Shown: piece after piece, positions 27,446 to 36,061 of the stretch
Position numbering within the stretch: the stretch's first letter is position 1
Layout: every line of letters starts with the position of its first letter
Origin: Lysinibacillus composti
GTDB lineage: Bacteria > Bacillota > Bacilli > Bacillales_A > Planococcaceae
Assembly (NCBI RefSeq): GCF_016908465.1
Contig: NZ_JAFBDY010000001.1
Coordinates: 62,001-126,000 of the forward strand
Length of the DNA stretch: 64,000 bases
Reading direction: 5' to 3'
The notes under the pieces: generated by a model
Seen by the model: only the letters and a program-made list of their open reading frames with translations
Told to the model about the DNA's origin: nothing
Databases searched by the model: none
Program-made: the position numbers and the translations under genes

Positions 27446-27952
27446 TTGGCTCAAATAACATTTAAACAAAATCAAGTAACATTATTAGGAAATGAAGTTA
27501 AAGTAGGGGACAAAGCACCTGATTTCACTGTGCTTGCAAATGATTTATCGCCAGTCTCATTAAAAGATTCAGAAGGTAAAATTCGTTTATTCGTAGTAGT
27601 TCCTTCTTTAGACACTGGTGTATGTGATGCAGAAGTTCGTCGCTTCAATGAAGAAGCAGCAGGATTAGGTGAAAACGTAGTAATCTATACGGTATCTGTA
27701 GATTTACCATTTGCTCAAAAACGTTGGTGTGGTGCTGCGGGTATTGACAATGTGGTAACAGTTTCTGACCACCGTGATTTATCATTCGGTAAAGCTTATG
27801 GTGTGGCAATTGAAGAACTTCGTTTGTTAGCCCGTTCAATTTTTGTTGTTGATGCTGAAGGTACTGTAACTTATGTTGAATATGTTCCAGAATCTACAAA
27901 TCACCCAAATTACGAAGCTGCTATTGAAGCAGTAAAAGCGTTAACAAAGTAA
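27446..27952 (+). CDS. tpx: Thiol peroxidase (atypical 2-Cys peroxiredoxin)
   Basis: A 168-residue peroxiredoxin that reduces hydroperoxides using thioredoxin. The peroxidatic cysteine is C60 in VPSLDTGVCDAEVRRFN, and the resolving cysteine is C95 in KRWCGAAGI. The start codon is a TTG at 27446 with AAGGAGGCG 7-15 nt upstream. The next in-frame start would remove the first beta strand. It is a single-gene unit in the same position as B. subtilis tpx, before ytxK. Confidence 0.96.
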   Translation: MAQITFKQNQVTLLGNEVKVGDKAPDFTVLANDLSPVSLKDSEGKIRLFVVVPSLDTGVCDAEVRRFNEEAAGLGENVVIYTVSVDLPFAQKRWCGAAGIDNVVTVSDHRDLSFGKAYGVAIEELRLLARSIFVVDAEGTVTYVEYVPESTNHPNYEAAIEAVKALTK

Positions 27953-28040
27953 TTTAACATTTAAAGTTGTAAGTTATTATAGTATCATTTAGTAGAAAGA
28001 CTAGACGAAAACTAGCAAATACTAAAAATGATAAAAGATT

Positions 28041-28075
28041 ACCCACTCAAACAAATTAGGTTGAGTGGGTTTGTC
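28041..28075 (+). repeat. Perfect hairpin between tpx and ytxK
   Basis: ACCCACTCAA (28041-28050) and TTGAGTGGGT (28061-28070) form a perfect 10-bp stem. The following bases, TTGTCGTT, are a poor T-run, so it is a weak terminator or an attenuator ahead of ytxK, whose ribosome binding site begins 9 nt later. Confidence 0.55.
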
Positions 28076-28091
28076 GTTAAAGGAGTTCATT

Positions 28092-29021
28092 ATGGAAAAG
28101 TTCGAACAATTATTTTCATTTATTAATGAAAAAGCTGAAGGATATGAACAATCAGACAATCTGACTTATTTAGAAGGAGTACTTCATACACTAGCAGGTG
28201 TTTTGGATGAGAAGTTGAAATTAAATGTTGAGGATGCTTCTAGAGAAGAACTAAGAAAAGCAATCCAAATCGCAATCTTAAAAGGAATGCGAAAATCTTC
28301 TCAACCGAATCATCAAATGACACCTGATTCACTTGGATTACTTGTAGGTTATTTTGTAGAGCAATTCTTTGAGGAAGAGTTAAAGAGCGGACAAATCTCA
28401 ATTTTAGACCCAACTCTGGGGACTGGAAATCTATTATTTACCATAATGAATATGTTAGATGGTAAGATTAATGCAACTGGCATAGAAGTAGATGAATTAT
28501 TAATTCGGTTAGCTGGAGAATCTGCAGAACTTTTGCAACAGCCTGTAACACTTTACCATCAAGATGCATTGCAATCGATGTTAGTTGACCCTGTTGATGC
28601 GGTTGTATGTGATTTACCAGTAGGTTACTACCCAAATGAAGAGGTTGCTTTAGAGTATGAATTATGTGCAAAAGAGGGAATGAGCTTTGCACATCACTTG
28701 TTGATTGAACAATCAGTGAAGTACACAAGAGATGGTGGATATTTATTCTTTTTAATTCCTGCAAATTTATTTGAATCAGAACAAGCAAAGGAATTACATA
28801 AATATTTGAAAAAGAACGTTTGGATTCAAGCCGTCATTCAGCTTCCAGATAATATTTTTGCTGCAAAGACACTTGCGAAAAGTATCCTCATACTACAAAA
28901 GCAAAGTTCTGAACTAAAAGCACCGCGTGAAGTTTTGCTTGCAAAAGTACCGAACATGTCAAACAAAAATGCACTTTCAATGTTTTTCGAGAAAGTTCAA
29001 TTATGGAAAGAAAATAAATAA
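28092..29021 (+). CDS. ytxK: SAM-dependent methyltransferase-like protein (YtxK)
   Basis: A 309-residue protein resembling N6-adenine DNA methyltransferases of type I systems. It has a helical N-terminus (1-85), the SAM-binding ILDPTLGTGNLLFTIM, and ATGIEVDELLIRLA. The catalytic NPPY motif is replaced by DLPVGYYP, so classical adenine methylation is doubtful. The ATG at 28092 has AAAGGAG upstream; the ORF start at 28065 lies in the upstream hairpin and is rejected. In B. subtilis ytxK is followed by ackA (acetate kinase). Here ackA is absent and a convergent acyltransferase gene follows. Confidence 0.88.
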   Translation: MEKFEQLFSFINEKAEGYEQSDNLTYLEGVLHTLAGVLDEKLKLNVEDASREELRKAIQIAILKGMRKSSQPNHQMTPDSLGLLVGYFVEQFFEEELKSGQISILDPTLGTGNLLFTIMNMLDGKINATGIEVDELLIRLAGESAELLQQPVTLYHQDALQSMLVDPVDAVVCDLPVGYYPNEEVALEYELCAKEGMSFAHHLLIEQSVKYTRDGGYLFFLIPANLFESEQAKELHKYLKKNVWIQAVIQLPDNIFAAKTLAKSILILQKQSSELKAPREVLLAKVPNMSNKNALSMFFEKVQLWKENK

Positions 29022-29025
29022 CAAT

Positions 29026-29068
29026 AAAAGAGAGCTTAACCCCTAATAAGAAGTTAAGCTCTCTTTCT
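29026..29068. terminator. Bidirectional terminator between ytxK and the acyltransferase gene
   Basis: AAAAGAGAGCTTAAC (29026-29040) pairs with GTTAAGCTCTCTTT (29053-29066). It lies between convergent genes. Confidence 0.88.
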
Positions 29069-30029
29069 ATTTACCCATAGCAATTTTATTCATGACTTTC
29101 ACAAATGGCTTCCTAGATAATAAATATACAATGCTTATGCCACCTATAATTAAAATCCAGTATTGACCTGAATTTTCAATGAAGTCTCTAAGAGTAGAAT
29201 CGTAAAATATACGTACGATCGCCATATGAGATAAATAAATGGCCATTGTCACTCTACCAATTGATGTGAAAAACACTTTTCTTTTAGGTACTAATACTAA
29301 AAACATGTAAGTAGCAATTGCCATCACAAAATACGTACATAATCTTGCCAACCATACTATATTAGAAGGTAAATCGGACATTTCAGCATAGCTTCTTTTT
29401 TCCATTAACCAAACATTAAAATCTAGTGGGATGTATTTGTATACAATTGCAAAGATGACTATTGAAAGGATCAAACCAATTGTTAAATTAGTTCGAGTCT
29501 TTAATTTTTTAAAATGCTTTTTCTCAAGATGATACCCCATCAAGAAGAATGGGAAAAAGAAAAATGTTCGAGATAAGCTTAAAACTTCATTTACCTCAGA
29601 AACATAGCCAACTAATAAAGAAATAAGAATAGCTAGTAGCAATCCGAACTTAATTTTCCCGAAGAAATATAGAAGAATATTCCAAAAGAATAAACTTAGT
29701 AAAAACCATAAAGCCCATCTTGGTATAAACAAGCTAAAACTTATAGAATCATCAAAAACAAAATAATAATACATACTATACATTGTTTGTAATATTAAAT
29801 ATGGGATCAACAACTTTTTCGCTATTTTACGAATATATCCTGGCTGATATACCTTCTTAGAAAAATAACCAGAAATCAATACAAATGCAGGCATATGGAA
29901 AGTATATATGAAAAAGTAGGTACTACCAATGAGGTGACTATCTCCAATAAACTTAGACATCATGTGACCTATGATTACTAAAAAAATCAAAATGGCTTTG
30001 GCGTTGTCAAAATAAGCTTCTCTGTTCAA
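29067..30029 (-). CDS. Acyltransferase family 3 membrane protein
   Basis: A 320-residue polytopic membrane protein (about 10 segments) of the acyltransferase-3/OatA-like family, which O-acylates surface sugars or polymers. The N-terminal signature is REAYFDNAKAILIFLVIIGHMM, with the histidine of helix 1, and YFFIYTFHMPAFVLISGYFSKK follows. The subgroup resembles fucose 4-O-acetylase-like proteins. The start is a TTG at 30029 with AAAGGAACG about 8 nt away. It is a single-gene unit that replaces the ackA position of B. subtilis, so it may have been gained in this lineage. The substrate is unknown. Confidence 0.85.
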   Translation of the reverse strand: MNREAYFDNAKAILIFLVIIGHMMSKFIGDSHLIGSTYFFIYTFHMPAFVLISGYFSKKVYQPGYIRKIAKKLLIPYLILQTMYSMYYYFVFDDSISFSLFIPRWALWFLLSLFFWNILLYFFGKIKFGLLLAILISLLVGYVSEVNEVLSLSRTFFFFPFFLMGYHLEKKHFKKLKTRTNLTIGLILSIVIFAIVYKYIPLDFNVWLMEKRSYAEMSDLPSNIVWLARLCTYFVMAIATYMFLVLVPKRKVFFTSIGRVTMAIYLSHMAIVRIFYDSTLRDFIENSGQYWILIIGGISIVYLLSRKPFVKVMNKIAMGK

Positions 30030-30183
30030 GATAAATCGTTCCTTTTTTATAAACTTATATTTTTAACAATCGAAAACTAATAAATTAGTTGACCTTAATA
30101 TTTTTATCATATTTACGTCATACAATCTATCATGAAATTATTACAAATTGATGTTTAATTATAACGCACATATGACAAAACGT

Positions 30184-30218
30184 AAAAAATCAGAGAGTAC
30201 GAAACTCTCTGATTTTTA
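30184..30218 (-). terminator. Terminator after the universal stress protein gene
   Basis: AAAAATCAGAGAGT pairs with ACTCTCTGATTTTT around a short loop. The T-run is usable on the minus strand. Confidence 0.85.
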
Positions 30219-30272
30219 ATATTATTCAGTTATTCAATTTTTAGTTAAAATAAATCAGCTAATATATTTTTA

Positions 30273-30728
30273 TTATTCTTCAACTGCAGGAGTACGTACT
30301 ACTAGTACATCACATTTAGATGAACGAACAATTGCTTCTGATACAGAACCAATAAGGAAACGTTCTACTGCATTTAAGCCTGTAGCACCACAAACAATTA
30401 AATCAGCATCTACAATTTTTGAAAGTTCTTTTGTAATAATTGTTTTAGGTGAACCGTATTCGATAACAATATTCACATTGCTGATGCCAGCATCTTCAGC
30501 CTGTTTTTTATAACCGTCTAATAGTTCTTCGGAGTATTTTTGAGCGCGTTCAGCGATTGAACGATCATAAGCTTCAATTGCTGCAAAAGAGCGAGTATCA
30601 ATTACGTTTACTAAATTCAATTTAGCATCTTTATTACGTTGTGCCACTTCGATAGATTTTTTAAATGCATATTCAGCCTCTTTAGAACCATCTACTGCTA
30701 CTATGATACTTTTATAATGATTAGTCAT
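30273..30728 (-). CDS. Universal stress protein (UspA family)
   Basis: A 151-residue single-domain Usp protein of the ATP-binding class. It starts with YKSIIVAVDGSKEAEYAFKKS and ends with the phosphate-binding loop GATGLNAVERFLIGSVSEAIVRSSKCDVLVVR, matching the G-2X-G-9X-G-S/T pattern. Two ATGs are possible. The second (30728) is 8 nt from AAAGGAGGA, while the first (30734) is only 2-3 nt away, so 30728 is preferred. It is divergent from ald, with a 10-bp inverted repeat between them. Its role is probably survival under stress or stasis. Confidence 0.9.
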   Translation of the reverse strand: MTNHYKSIIVAVDGSKEAEYAFKKSIEVAQRNKDAKLNLVNVIDTRSFAAIEAYDRSIAERAQKYSEELLDGYKKQAEDAGISNVNIVIEYGSPKTIITKELSKIVDADLIVCGATGLNAVERFLIGSVSEAIVRSSKCDVLVVRTPAVEE

Positions 30729-30806
30729 AATCATTTCCTCCTTTACTTTGTGGTCTAATTATAACAAATGGAAGATTCCGCTAAGTGATTCACAAGAAAA
30801 ATATGT

Positions 30807-30834
30807 AATTTGTTCACAAACTTTTGAACAAATT
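30807..30834. promoter_or_regulatory. Operator-like inverted repeat between uspA-like gene and ald
   Basis: AATTTGTTCA (30807-30816) and TGAACAAATT (30825-30834) form a perfect 10-bp inverted repeat with an 8-bp spacer, in the intergenic region of two divergent genes. There is no T-run. It is probably a protein-binding site; the regulator is unknown. Confidence 0.45.
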
Positions 30835-30963
30835 TTAACAGCTGTATATGAGTCATAAATTGTCGAATATAGGAAATTGTTATTTACTTTTTTTGTATAA
30901 AATTGTTAGAATAGTATTGTTATTAGAATTTTCTATATATAGACAACAGGGGAGAGGGAAATC

Positions 30964-32079
30964 ATGAAAATTGGGGTACCTAAAGAAATAAAAAACAACG
31001 AAAATCGAGTTGCTATGACACCTGCTGGAGTGGTGACTTTAGTTAACGCTGGACATCAACTGTTTATTGAAGCCGGGGCAGGCTTAGGCTCCTCTTTTAC
31101 TGATGAAGACTATATAAATGCAGGTGCAACAATTGTTGATAATGCTAAAGAAGCATGGGCACAAGAAATGGTTATGAAAGTTAAAGAGCCAGTTGAAAGT
31201 GAGTATCAATATTTCTATGAAGGATTAATTTTATTCACATATTTGCATTTAGCGCCTGAGTTAGAGTTAACTCAGCATTTATTAGATAAAAAGGTTGTTG
31301 GAATTGCTTATGAAACGGTTCAATTATCAAATCGTTCTCTGCCACTTTTAACACCAATGAGTGAAGTTGCAGGAAAAATGTCCGTTCAAATTGGAGCTCA
31401 GTACTTAGAAAAAGTGAATGGTGGTAAAGGGATATTATTGGGTGGTGTACCTGGTGTTGGGCGAGGAAAAGTAACAATCGTTGGCGGTGGAGTAGCAGGT
31501 ACTAACGCAGCAAAAGTAGCAGTTGGAATGGGTGCAAATGTAACAATATTAGATTTAAATCCAGAACGTCTACGCCAATTAGAAGATATTTTTGGACATC
31601 AAATACAAACGTTAATGTCGAATCCATTTAATATTGCAGAATCAGTGAAAGACTCTGATCTAGTAATTGGTTCTGTATTAATTCCTGGCGCTAAAGCACC
31701 GAAATTGGTAACTGAAGAGATGGTAAAATCAATGCGTCCTGGTTCAGTAATTATTGATATTGCGATTGACCAAGGCGGAATCTTTGAAACAACAGACCGT
31801 GTAACAACTCACGATGACCCAACTTATATTAAACATGGTGTTGTTCATTATGCGGTTGCAAATATGCCAGGTGCTGTACCACGTACATCAACTATCGCCT
31901 TAACAAATAATACAGTGCCTTACGCATTACTAATTGCAAACAAGGGGTATAAGCAAGCTTGTATTGAAAATGAAGCATTGAAAAAAGGTATTAATACATT
32001 AGAAGGACATGTCGTATATAAAGCAGTAGCAGATGACCAAGGCCGAGAATATGTACCTGTTGATACAATCTTGCATTAA
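30964..32079 (+). CDS. ald: Alanine dehydrogenase
   Basis: A 371-residue NAD-dependent enzyme that converts L-alanine to pyruvate and ammonia. In Bacillus it is needed for alanine use and normal sporulation. [20 protein letters not shown] opens the protein, K74 (MKVKEP) and H95 (TYLHLAPE) are the substrate and proton residues, and [22 protein letters not shown] is the Rossmann loop. The ATG at 30964 follows GGGGAGAGGG. It is a single-gene unit with its own terminator. Confidence 0.97.
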   Translation: MKIGVPKEIKNNENRVAMTPAGVVTLVNAGHQLFIEAGAGLGSSFTDEDYINAGATIVDNAKEAWAQEMVMKVKEPVESEYQYFYEGLILFTYLHLAPELELTQHLLDKKVVGIAYETVQLSNRSLPLLTPMSEVAGKMSVQIGAQYLEKVNGGKGILLGGVPGVGRGKVTIVGGGVAGTNAAKVAVGMGANVTILDLNPERLRQLEDIFGHQIQTLMSNPFNIAESVKDSDLVIGSVLIPGAKAPKLVTEEMVKSMRPGSVIIDIAIDQGGIFETTDRVTTHDDPTYIKHGVVHYAVANMPGAVPRTSTIALTNNTVPYALLIANKGYKQACIENEALKKGINTLEGHVVYKAVADDQGREYVPVDTILH

Positions 32080-32083
32080 AAAG

Positions 32084-32123
32084 AAGCTGTTGGTGAAGGA
32101 TCTCTTCTACCAACAGCTTTATT
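32084..32123. terminator. Bidirectional terminator between ald and the M24 peptidase gene
   Basis: AAGCTGTTGGT (32084-32094) pairs with ACCAACAGCTT (32109-32119), extended by GAAG/CTTC. A short T-rich tail follows. It lies between convergent genes. Confidence 0.82.
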
Positions 32124-32124
32124 A

Positions 32125-33213
32125 TTACAATATTACTAATTCTTTTGTGAATTTTGTTAATACTTCGACGCCATCAGCTGTTACGACTACATCATCTTCT
32201 ATACGAACACCAGCAATCTCTGTATTGTAAATACCCGGTTCAATAGTGAAGACCATTCCTGGTGAGAGTACCATTTCATTTGTTCCAGTTACAGAAGGAA
32301 ATTCATGTACAGAGATACCTAAACCATGTCCTAAGCGATGTGTAAAATATTCGCCATAGCCTGCATCTGCAATCGTATCTCGTGCAATTTTATCTAAGTC
32401 CATTGCGCGGATTCCAGGTTTAACAGCAGCAATAGCCCTTTCATTTGCGTTACGAACAGCTTCATAAATCGCTATCTGTTCATTAGTTGGTTCTCCAAAT
32501 GCTACTGTACGAGTTATATCAGAGCAATATCCTTCGTAAATCACCCCTAAATCAAAAAGGATGAAATCACCTTTTTGTATTTTTCGATCCCCAGGAGTTC
32601 CGTGAGGGGACGCAGCCTTAGGTCCAGAAAGTACCATTGTTTCAAATGACATAGAGTAACCCTTTTGTCTGATGGCATTTTCAATAGCTGTCAGAATTTC
32701 CATTTCTGTTTTTCCTTCAGTAATCTCTTTGCATCCAACTTCAATTGCAAAATCTGCTAAACGTGCGGCTTCACGCATTTTTTCAAGTTCAGCCTGGTCT
32801 TTTATTACACGTAAATCGTTTATTTTATGATCAAGGCGGACAAAATTGGCTTGTGGGTAAAATTGTTGAAGTGCTTCAAGACGTTCAACTGTTAAATGAG
32901 ATTTTTCAATTGCAATACTTGAAAGGTGAACGCCACGACTTTTTATAGCGTTTGATAATACTTCCCAAGCATTATCAGTATCTAAATGACCAACTGCTTC
33001 ATAATTCCATCCAGCGCTAATCGCATCAGGTACTTCCATTTTGGGGCAAATTAAGAAAGGCTCAGCCTCTTTAAATACCATTACACCAAGTAATCGTTCA
33101 TGAGGATTACTTTTAAATCCTGAAAAATAAAAAACATTATCTGGTGTTGTAACAAAGGCGGCATCAATATTTTGTTCTTGTAGGTAATTTTGGAGTTGTT
33201 GTAATTTAGCCAT
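32125..33213 (-). CDS. M24-family Xaa-Pro peptidase
   Basis: A 362-residue metallopeptidase with a creatinase-like N-terminal domain (about 1-130) and a pita-bread catalytic domain. Metal ligands are the two Asp in FDLGVIYEGYCSDITRTVA, His in THRLGHGLGISVHE, Glu in FTIEPGIY, and Glu in GVRIEDDVV. It removes N-terminal residues before proline or cleaves Xaa-Pro dipeptides in the cytoplasm. Two adjacent ATGs (33216, 33213) are possible; the second has the better 7-nt spacing from GAGAGGA. It is a single-gene unit. It could be PepP- or PepQ-like, which the sequence alone does not settle. Confidence 0.92.
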   Translation of the reverse strand: MAKLQQLQNYLQEQNIDAAFVTTPDNVFYFSGFKSNPHERLLGVMVFKEAEPFLICPKMEVPDAISAGWNYEAVGHLDTDNAWEVLSNAIKSRGVHLSSIAIEKSHLTVERLEALQQFYPQANFVRLDHKINDLRVIKDQAELEKMREAARLADFAIEVGCKEITEGKTEMEILTAIENAIRQKGYSMSFETMVLSGPKAASPHGTPGDRKIQKGDFILFDLGVIYEGYCSDITRTVAFGEPTNEQIAIYEAVRNANERAIAAVKPGIRAMDLDKIARDTIADAGYGEYFTHRLGHGLGISVHEFPSVTGTNEMVLSPGMVFTIEPGIYNTEIAGVRIEDDVVVTADGVEVLTKFTKELVIL

Positions 33214-33337
33214 CATATATTCCTCTCTTTCAAATGTGGTATTAGTTAAAGGCTTTAATAGTATATCAAATAGAAGGAAAAAAGCCTTTCAAAAGAGAAA
33301 GAATAATTAAGCGTAATTGAAGGAGGAACAATTAAAA

Positions 33338-34018
33338 ATGGAAATTTCATATCATGGACACTCAATCGTAAAGATTAAAACTAATGGAACAAATATAATT
33401 ATTGACCCTTTTATTCGTGGTAATAGCTTGACTGATTTAAAAGTTGAAGAAGAAAAACCAGATGTGATTTTACTTACTCATGGACATAACGACCATGTTG
33501 GAGACACGATTGAATTAGCAAAAGCAAATAATTCACTAGTTGTCGCACCAAATGAACTAGCTAACTATTTAGCCACTCAAGGAGTTAATGTTCATAATAT
33601 GGGGATTGGAGGAGCCTTTGGTTTTCCTTTTGGGAAAGTTAAATACACATTAGCTTTCCATGGCTCAGTATATGAGACTGAGAATGGTGAAATTATTGAT
33701 GCAGGTAATCCTGGTGGAATCCTTTTCTTTGCAGAAGGAGTAACGATTTATCATGCGGGAGATACTGCATTATTCGGAGATATGAAATTAATTGGAGAAC
33801 GTCACCCAATTGATGTTGCATTTCTACCAATAGGAGATAATTTTACAATGGGTCCAGAAGACGCAGCTTACGCAGTGTCATTACTAAAACCTAAAAACGT
33901 AGTACCGATTCATTACAATACGTTTCCAGTAATTAAACAAGATCCAAATACTTTTGCGGAATTAGTGAAGACTAGCAACGTCCAAATATTAAATAGTGGT
34001 GATAAAGTAGTACTTTAG
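33338..34018 (+). CDS. ytkL: Metal-dependent hydrolase, UPF0173 (YtkL-like)
   Basis: A 226-residue metallo-beta-lactamase-fold protein. It begins [13 protein letters not shown] and has the metal motif [12 protein letters not shown] (HxHxDH), [13 protein letters not shown], and [11 protein letters not shown] with the last histidine. The family (UPF0173) has no firmly assigned substrate. The ATG at 33338 has AAGGAGGA about 10 nt upstream; the ORF start at 33317 would cover that site. It is followed by a terminator and then ytoI, as in B. subtilis. Confidence 0.9.
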   Translation: MEISYHGHSIVKIKTNGTNIIIDPFIRGNSLTDLKVEEEKPDVILLTHGHNDHVGDTIELAKANNSLVVAPNELANYLATQGVNVHNMGIGGAFGFPFGKVKYTLAFHGSVYETENGEIIDAGNPGGILFFAEGVTIYHAGDTALFGDMKLIGERHPIDVAFLPIGDNFTMGPEDAAYAVSLLKPKNVVPIHYNTFPVIKQDPNTFAELVKTSNVQILNSGDKVVL

Positions 34019-34030
34019 CATTTGCTTAAG

Positions 34031-34077
34031 AGTAGGTTGAAGAAGGGCTAGACAGTCCATTTCAATCTACTTTTTTA
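34031..34077 (+). terminator. Terminator after ytkL
   Basis: AGTAGGTTGAA (34031-34041) pairs with TTCAATCTACT (34061-34071, one G-U), followed by TTTTTT. Confidence 0.8.
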
Positions 34078-34199
34078 TATTCGTCAAATTTTTAATAACA
34101 TTTTTACATAGGGAAGTTTAATGATAGGTATTTAATTCTATACATACTTGAAATATGTTACACTATTGGAAGAAATGAATGACGAAACAAGGTGATATA

Positions 34200-35507
34200 G
34201 TGTCAACAAAACATGAGAAAATTTTGCAATATATAGAATCTCTCCCTGTTGGCGACAAAATTTCAGTTCGACAAATCGCAAAGGAAATGCAAGTAAGTGA
34301 AGGTACTGCATATCGAGCGATTAAAGAAGCTGAAAACCGTCGATTAGTGAGTTCTATTGAACGAGTAGGAACGATTCGTATTGAGAAAAAGAAAAAAGAA
34401 AATATCGAACGATTAACCTTTGCAGAAATTGTAAACATTGTTGATGGTCAAGTATTAGGCGGAAAGTCCGGCTTGCATAAATCGTTAAATAAATTTGTAA
34501 TTGGAGCAATGCAAGTTGAAGACATGATGCGTTATACAGATGCAGGAAGCTTACTAATAGTAGGGAACCGTTTCAAGGCTCATGAACAAGCCTTAAAAGA
34601 AGGAGCAGCAGTTCTAATTACAGGTGGATTTGATACGACAGAAGAAAATAAGCATCTGGCTGATGAATTAGAACTCCCGATTATTTCTTCAAGTTATGAT
34701 ACTTTTACAGTTGCAACAATGATTAACCGTGCGATTTATGACCAGTTAATTAAAAAAGATATCCTTCTAATTGAAGATATTTATGTTCCAATTGAAGATA
34801 CGGCCATGTTAAGAAAGGAACAAACAATTAATGATTTCCATCAATTAAATACAAGGACAACCCACGGAGCATTTCCCGTTGTTACCAATAACAATAAATT
34901 AATTGGGATGATTACAGCAAAGGATGTAATAGGTAAAGACGGAGTAGAACCGATAGAAAAAGTAATGACGAAACATCCTATTTCTACTTCAATGAAAACA
35001 AGTGTTGCATCTGCCGGTCACCGAATGATCTGGGAAGGTATAGATCTATTACCAATTGTAAATGACGATTCCGTATTACAAGGGGTTATTAGTCGTCAAG
35101 ACGTTTTAAAGGCGTTACAGCACGCTCAACGTCAACCACAACACGGAGAAACAATTGACGATATAGTAAAAAATGAAATGAAAATTTTGGGTGAAGAAGA
35201 TTTAGTTGTGGAGTTTACCGTCACTCCACAAATGACAAATCAATTCGGGGCAATCTCCTATGGTGCCTTTACAACATTGCTTTCTGAAGTGGGTTCAATT
35301 GCGTTAAAAAGAAAAAAACGTGGAGACGCTGTAGCAGAAAATATGACTATTTACTTTATTAAGCCTGTACAAATGGAAAGTATATTAACTGTAATTCCAC
35401 ATATTTTGGACATGAGTCGAAAGTTTGTGAAAATGGATTTTGATGTTTATAATGGTTCAACGCTTGTTGGTAAAGCAATGATGATGTTCCAACTTTTAGA
35501 ACGATAG
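34200..35507 (+). CDS. ytoI: HTH-DRTGG-CBS-hotdog regulatory protein (YtoI)
   Basis: A 435-residue multi-domain cytoplasmic protein. In order it has a winged helix (about 1-65; KISVRQIAKEMQVSEGTAYRAIKEAENRRLV), a DRTGG domain (75-185), a pair of CBS domains (190-310; GAFPVVTNNNKLIGMITAKDVIG and LLPIVNDDSVLQGVISRQDVLKAL), and a C-terminal thioesterase-like hotdog domain (320-435). It probably senses an adenine nucleotide or acyl-CoA and controls transcription, but this is not established. A GTG at 34200 is 4-10 nt from AAGGTGA and gives the family N-terminus STKHEKILQYI, so it is preferred over the ATG at 34179. Confidence 0.9.
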   Translation: MSTKHEKILQYIESLPVGDKISVRQIAKEMQVSEGTAYRAIKEAENRRLVSSIERVGTIRIEKKKKENIERLTFAEIVNIVDGQVLGGKSGLHKSLNKFVIGAMQVEDMMRYTDAGSLLIVGNRFKAHEQALKEGAAVLITGGFDTTEENKHLADELELPIISSSYDTFTVATMINRAIYDQLIKKDILLIEDIYVPIEDTAMLRKEQTINDFHQLNTRTTHGAFPVVTNNNKLIGMITAKDVIGKDGVEPIEKVMTKHPISTSMKTSVASAGHRMIWEGIDLLPIVNDDSVLQGVISRQDVLKALQHAQRQPQHGETIDDIVKNEMKILGEEDLVVEFTVTPQMTNQFGAISYGAFTTLLSEVGSIALKRKKRGDAVAENMTIYFIKPVQMESILTVIPHILDMSRKFVKMDFDVYNGSTLVGKAMMMFQLLER

Positions 35508-35605
35508 AGAACCTCTGTGAACCTTAATACTTTAATTTACTTAATCCTTTTTGAGTTGATAGTTTGAATAACTTATATAGGCTGAGACAAACATTGAAAT
35601 TCAAA

Positions 35606-35645
35606 AGAAAAAGCCGTCTCAAAAGTTTTGAGACGGTACCTTTTT
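35606..35645. terminator. Bidirectional terminator between ytoI and ytpI
   Basis: CCGTCTCAAAA (35614-35624) pairs with TTTTGAGACGG (35626-35636), flanked by A-runs and T-runs on both sides. It lies between convergent genes. Confidence 0.85.
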
Positions 35646-35647
35646 TC

Positions 35648-35953
35648 TTATTTATTAAGTTCGTATTCTTCCTTTACAAACTTACCTTCGTGGCTAGCAC
35701 GTTTAAAACTAGCATATGCTTCCATAAAACCTATAATAACAAAGATGACTGTAATCGCATATCCAACAGCTGTTGGGTACACAATGCTTGTATTTATGCC
35801 AAATGCTATAACGAAAATACCTAATGCGATACCTGCCTTTGCTTTATACCACTTTTTTCGAATTGGTAAATTGACTCGAAATTGTTTCGTCTTATAAAAG
35901 AGATAAGCAACGAAAGATAGTACAATTAAAATAATAAAGATAATATTTAACAT
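35648..35953 (-). CDS. ytpI: Small membrane protein (YtpI)
   Basis: A 101-residue protein with three hydrophobic segments (about 1-20, 43-59 and 62-80) and a charged C-terminus ending FVKEEYELNK. No catalytic motif was seen. Size, orientation and place between ytoI and nrnA match B. subtilis YtpI, whose function is unknown. The ATG at 35953 follows GGGAGGTTACT on the minus strand. Longer plus-strand frames over the same bases are antisense artefacts. Confidence 0.8.
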   Translation of the reverse strand: MLNIIFIILIVLSFVAYLFYKTKQFRVNLPIRKKWYKAKAGIALGIFVIAFGINTSIVYPTAVGYAITVIFVIIGFMEAYASFKRASHEGKFVKEEYELNK

Positions 35954-36061
35954 AGTAACCTCCCATAAACACTCCAGTAAATGCTGACATTATTGTAACT
36001 ATTTTCAGACAAAAATGCTAACATACATTACAAAAAATATATAGATCAGGAGGAATAACAC

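Noticed and set aside
35564-35897. Two plus-strand ORFs over ytpI
   Set aside because: They run through the terminator hairpin and are antisense to a gene with a ribosome binding site and conserved position.
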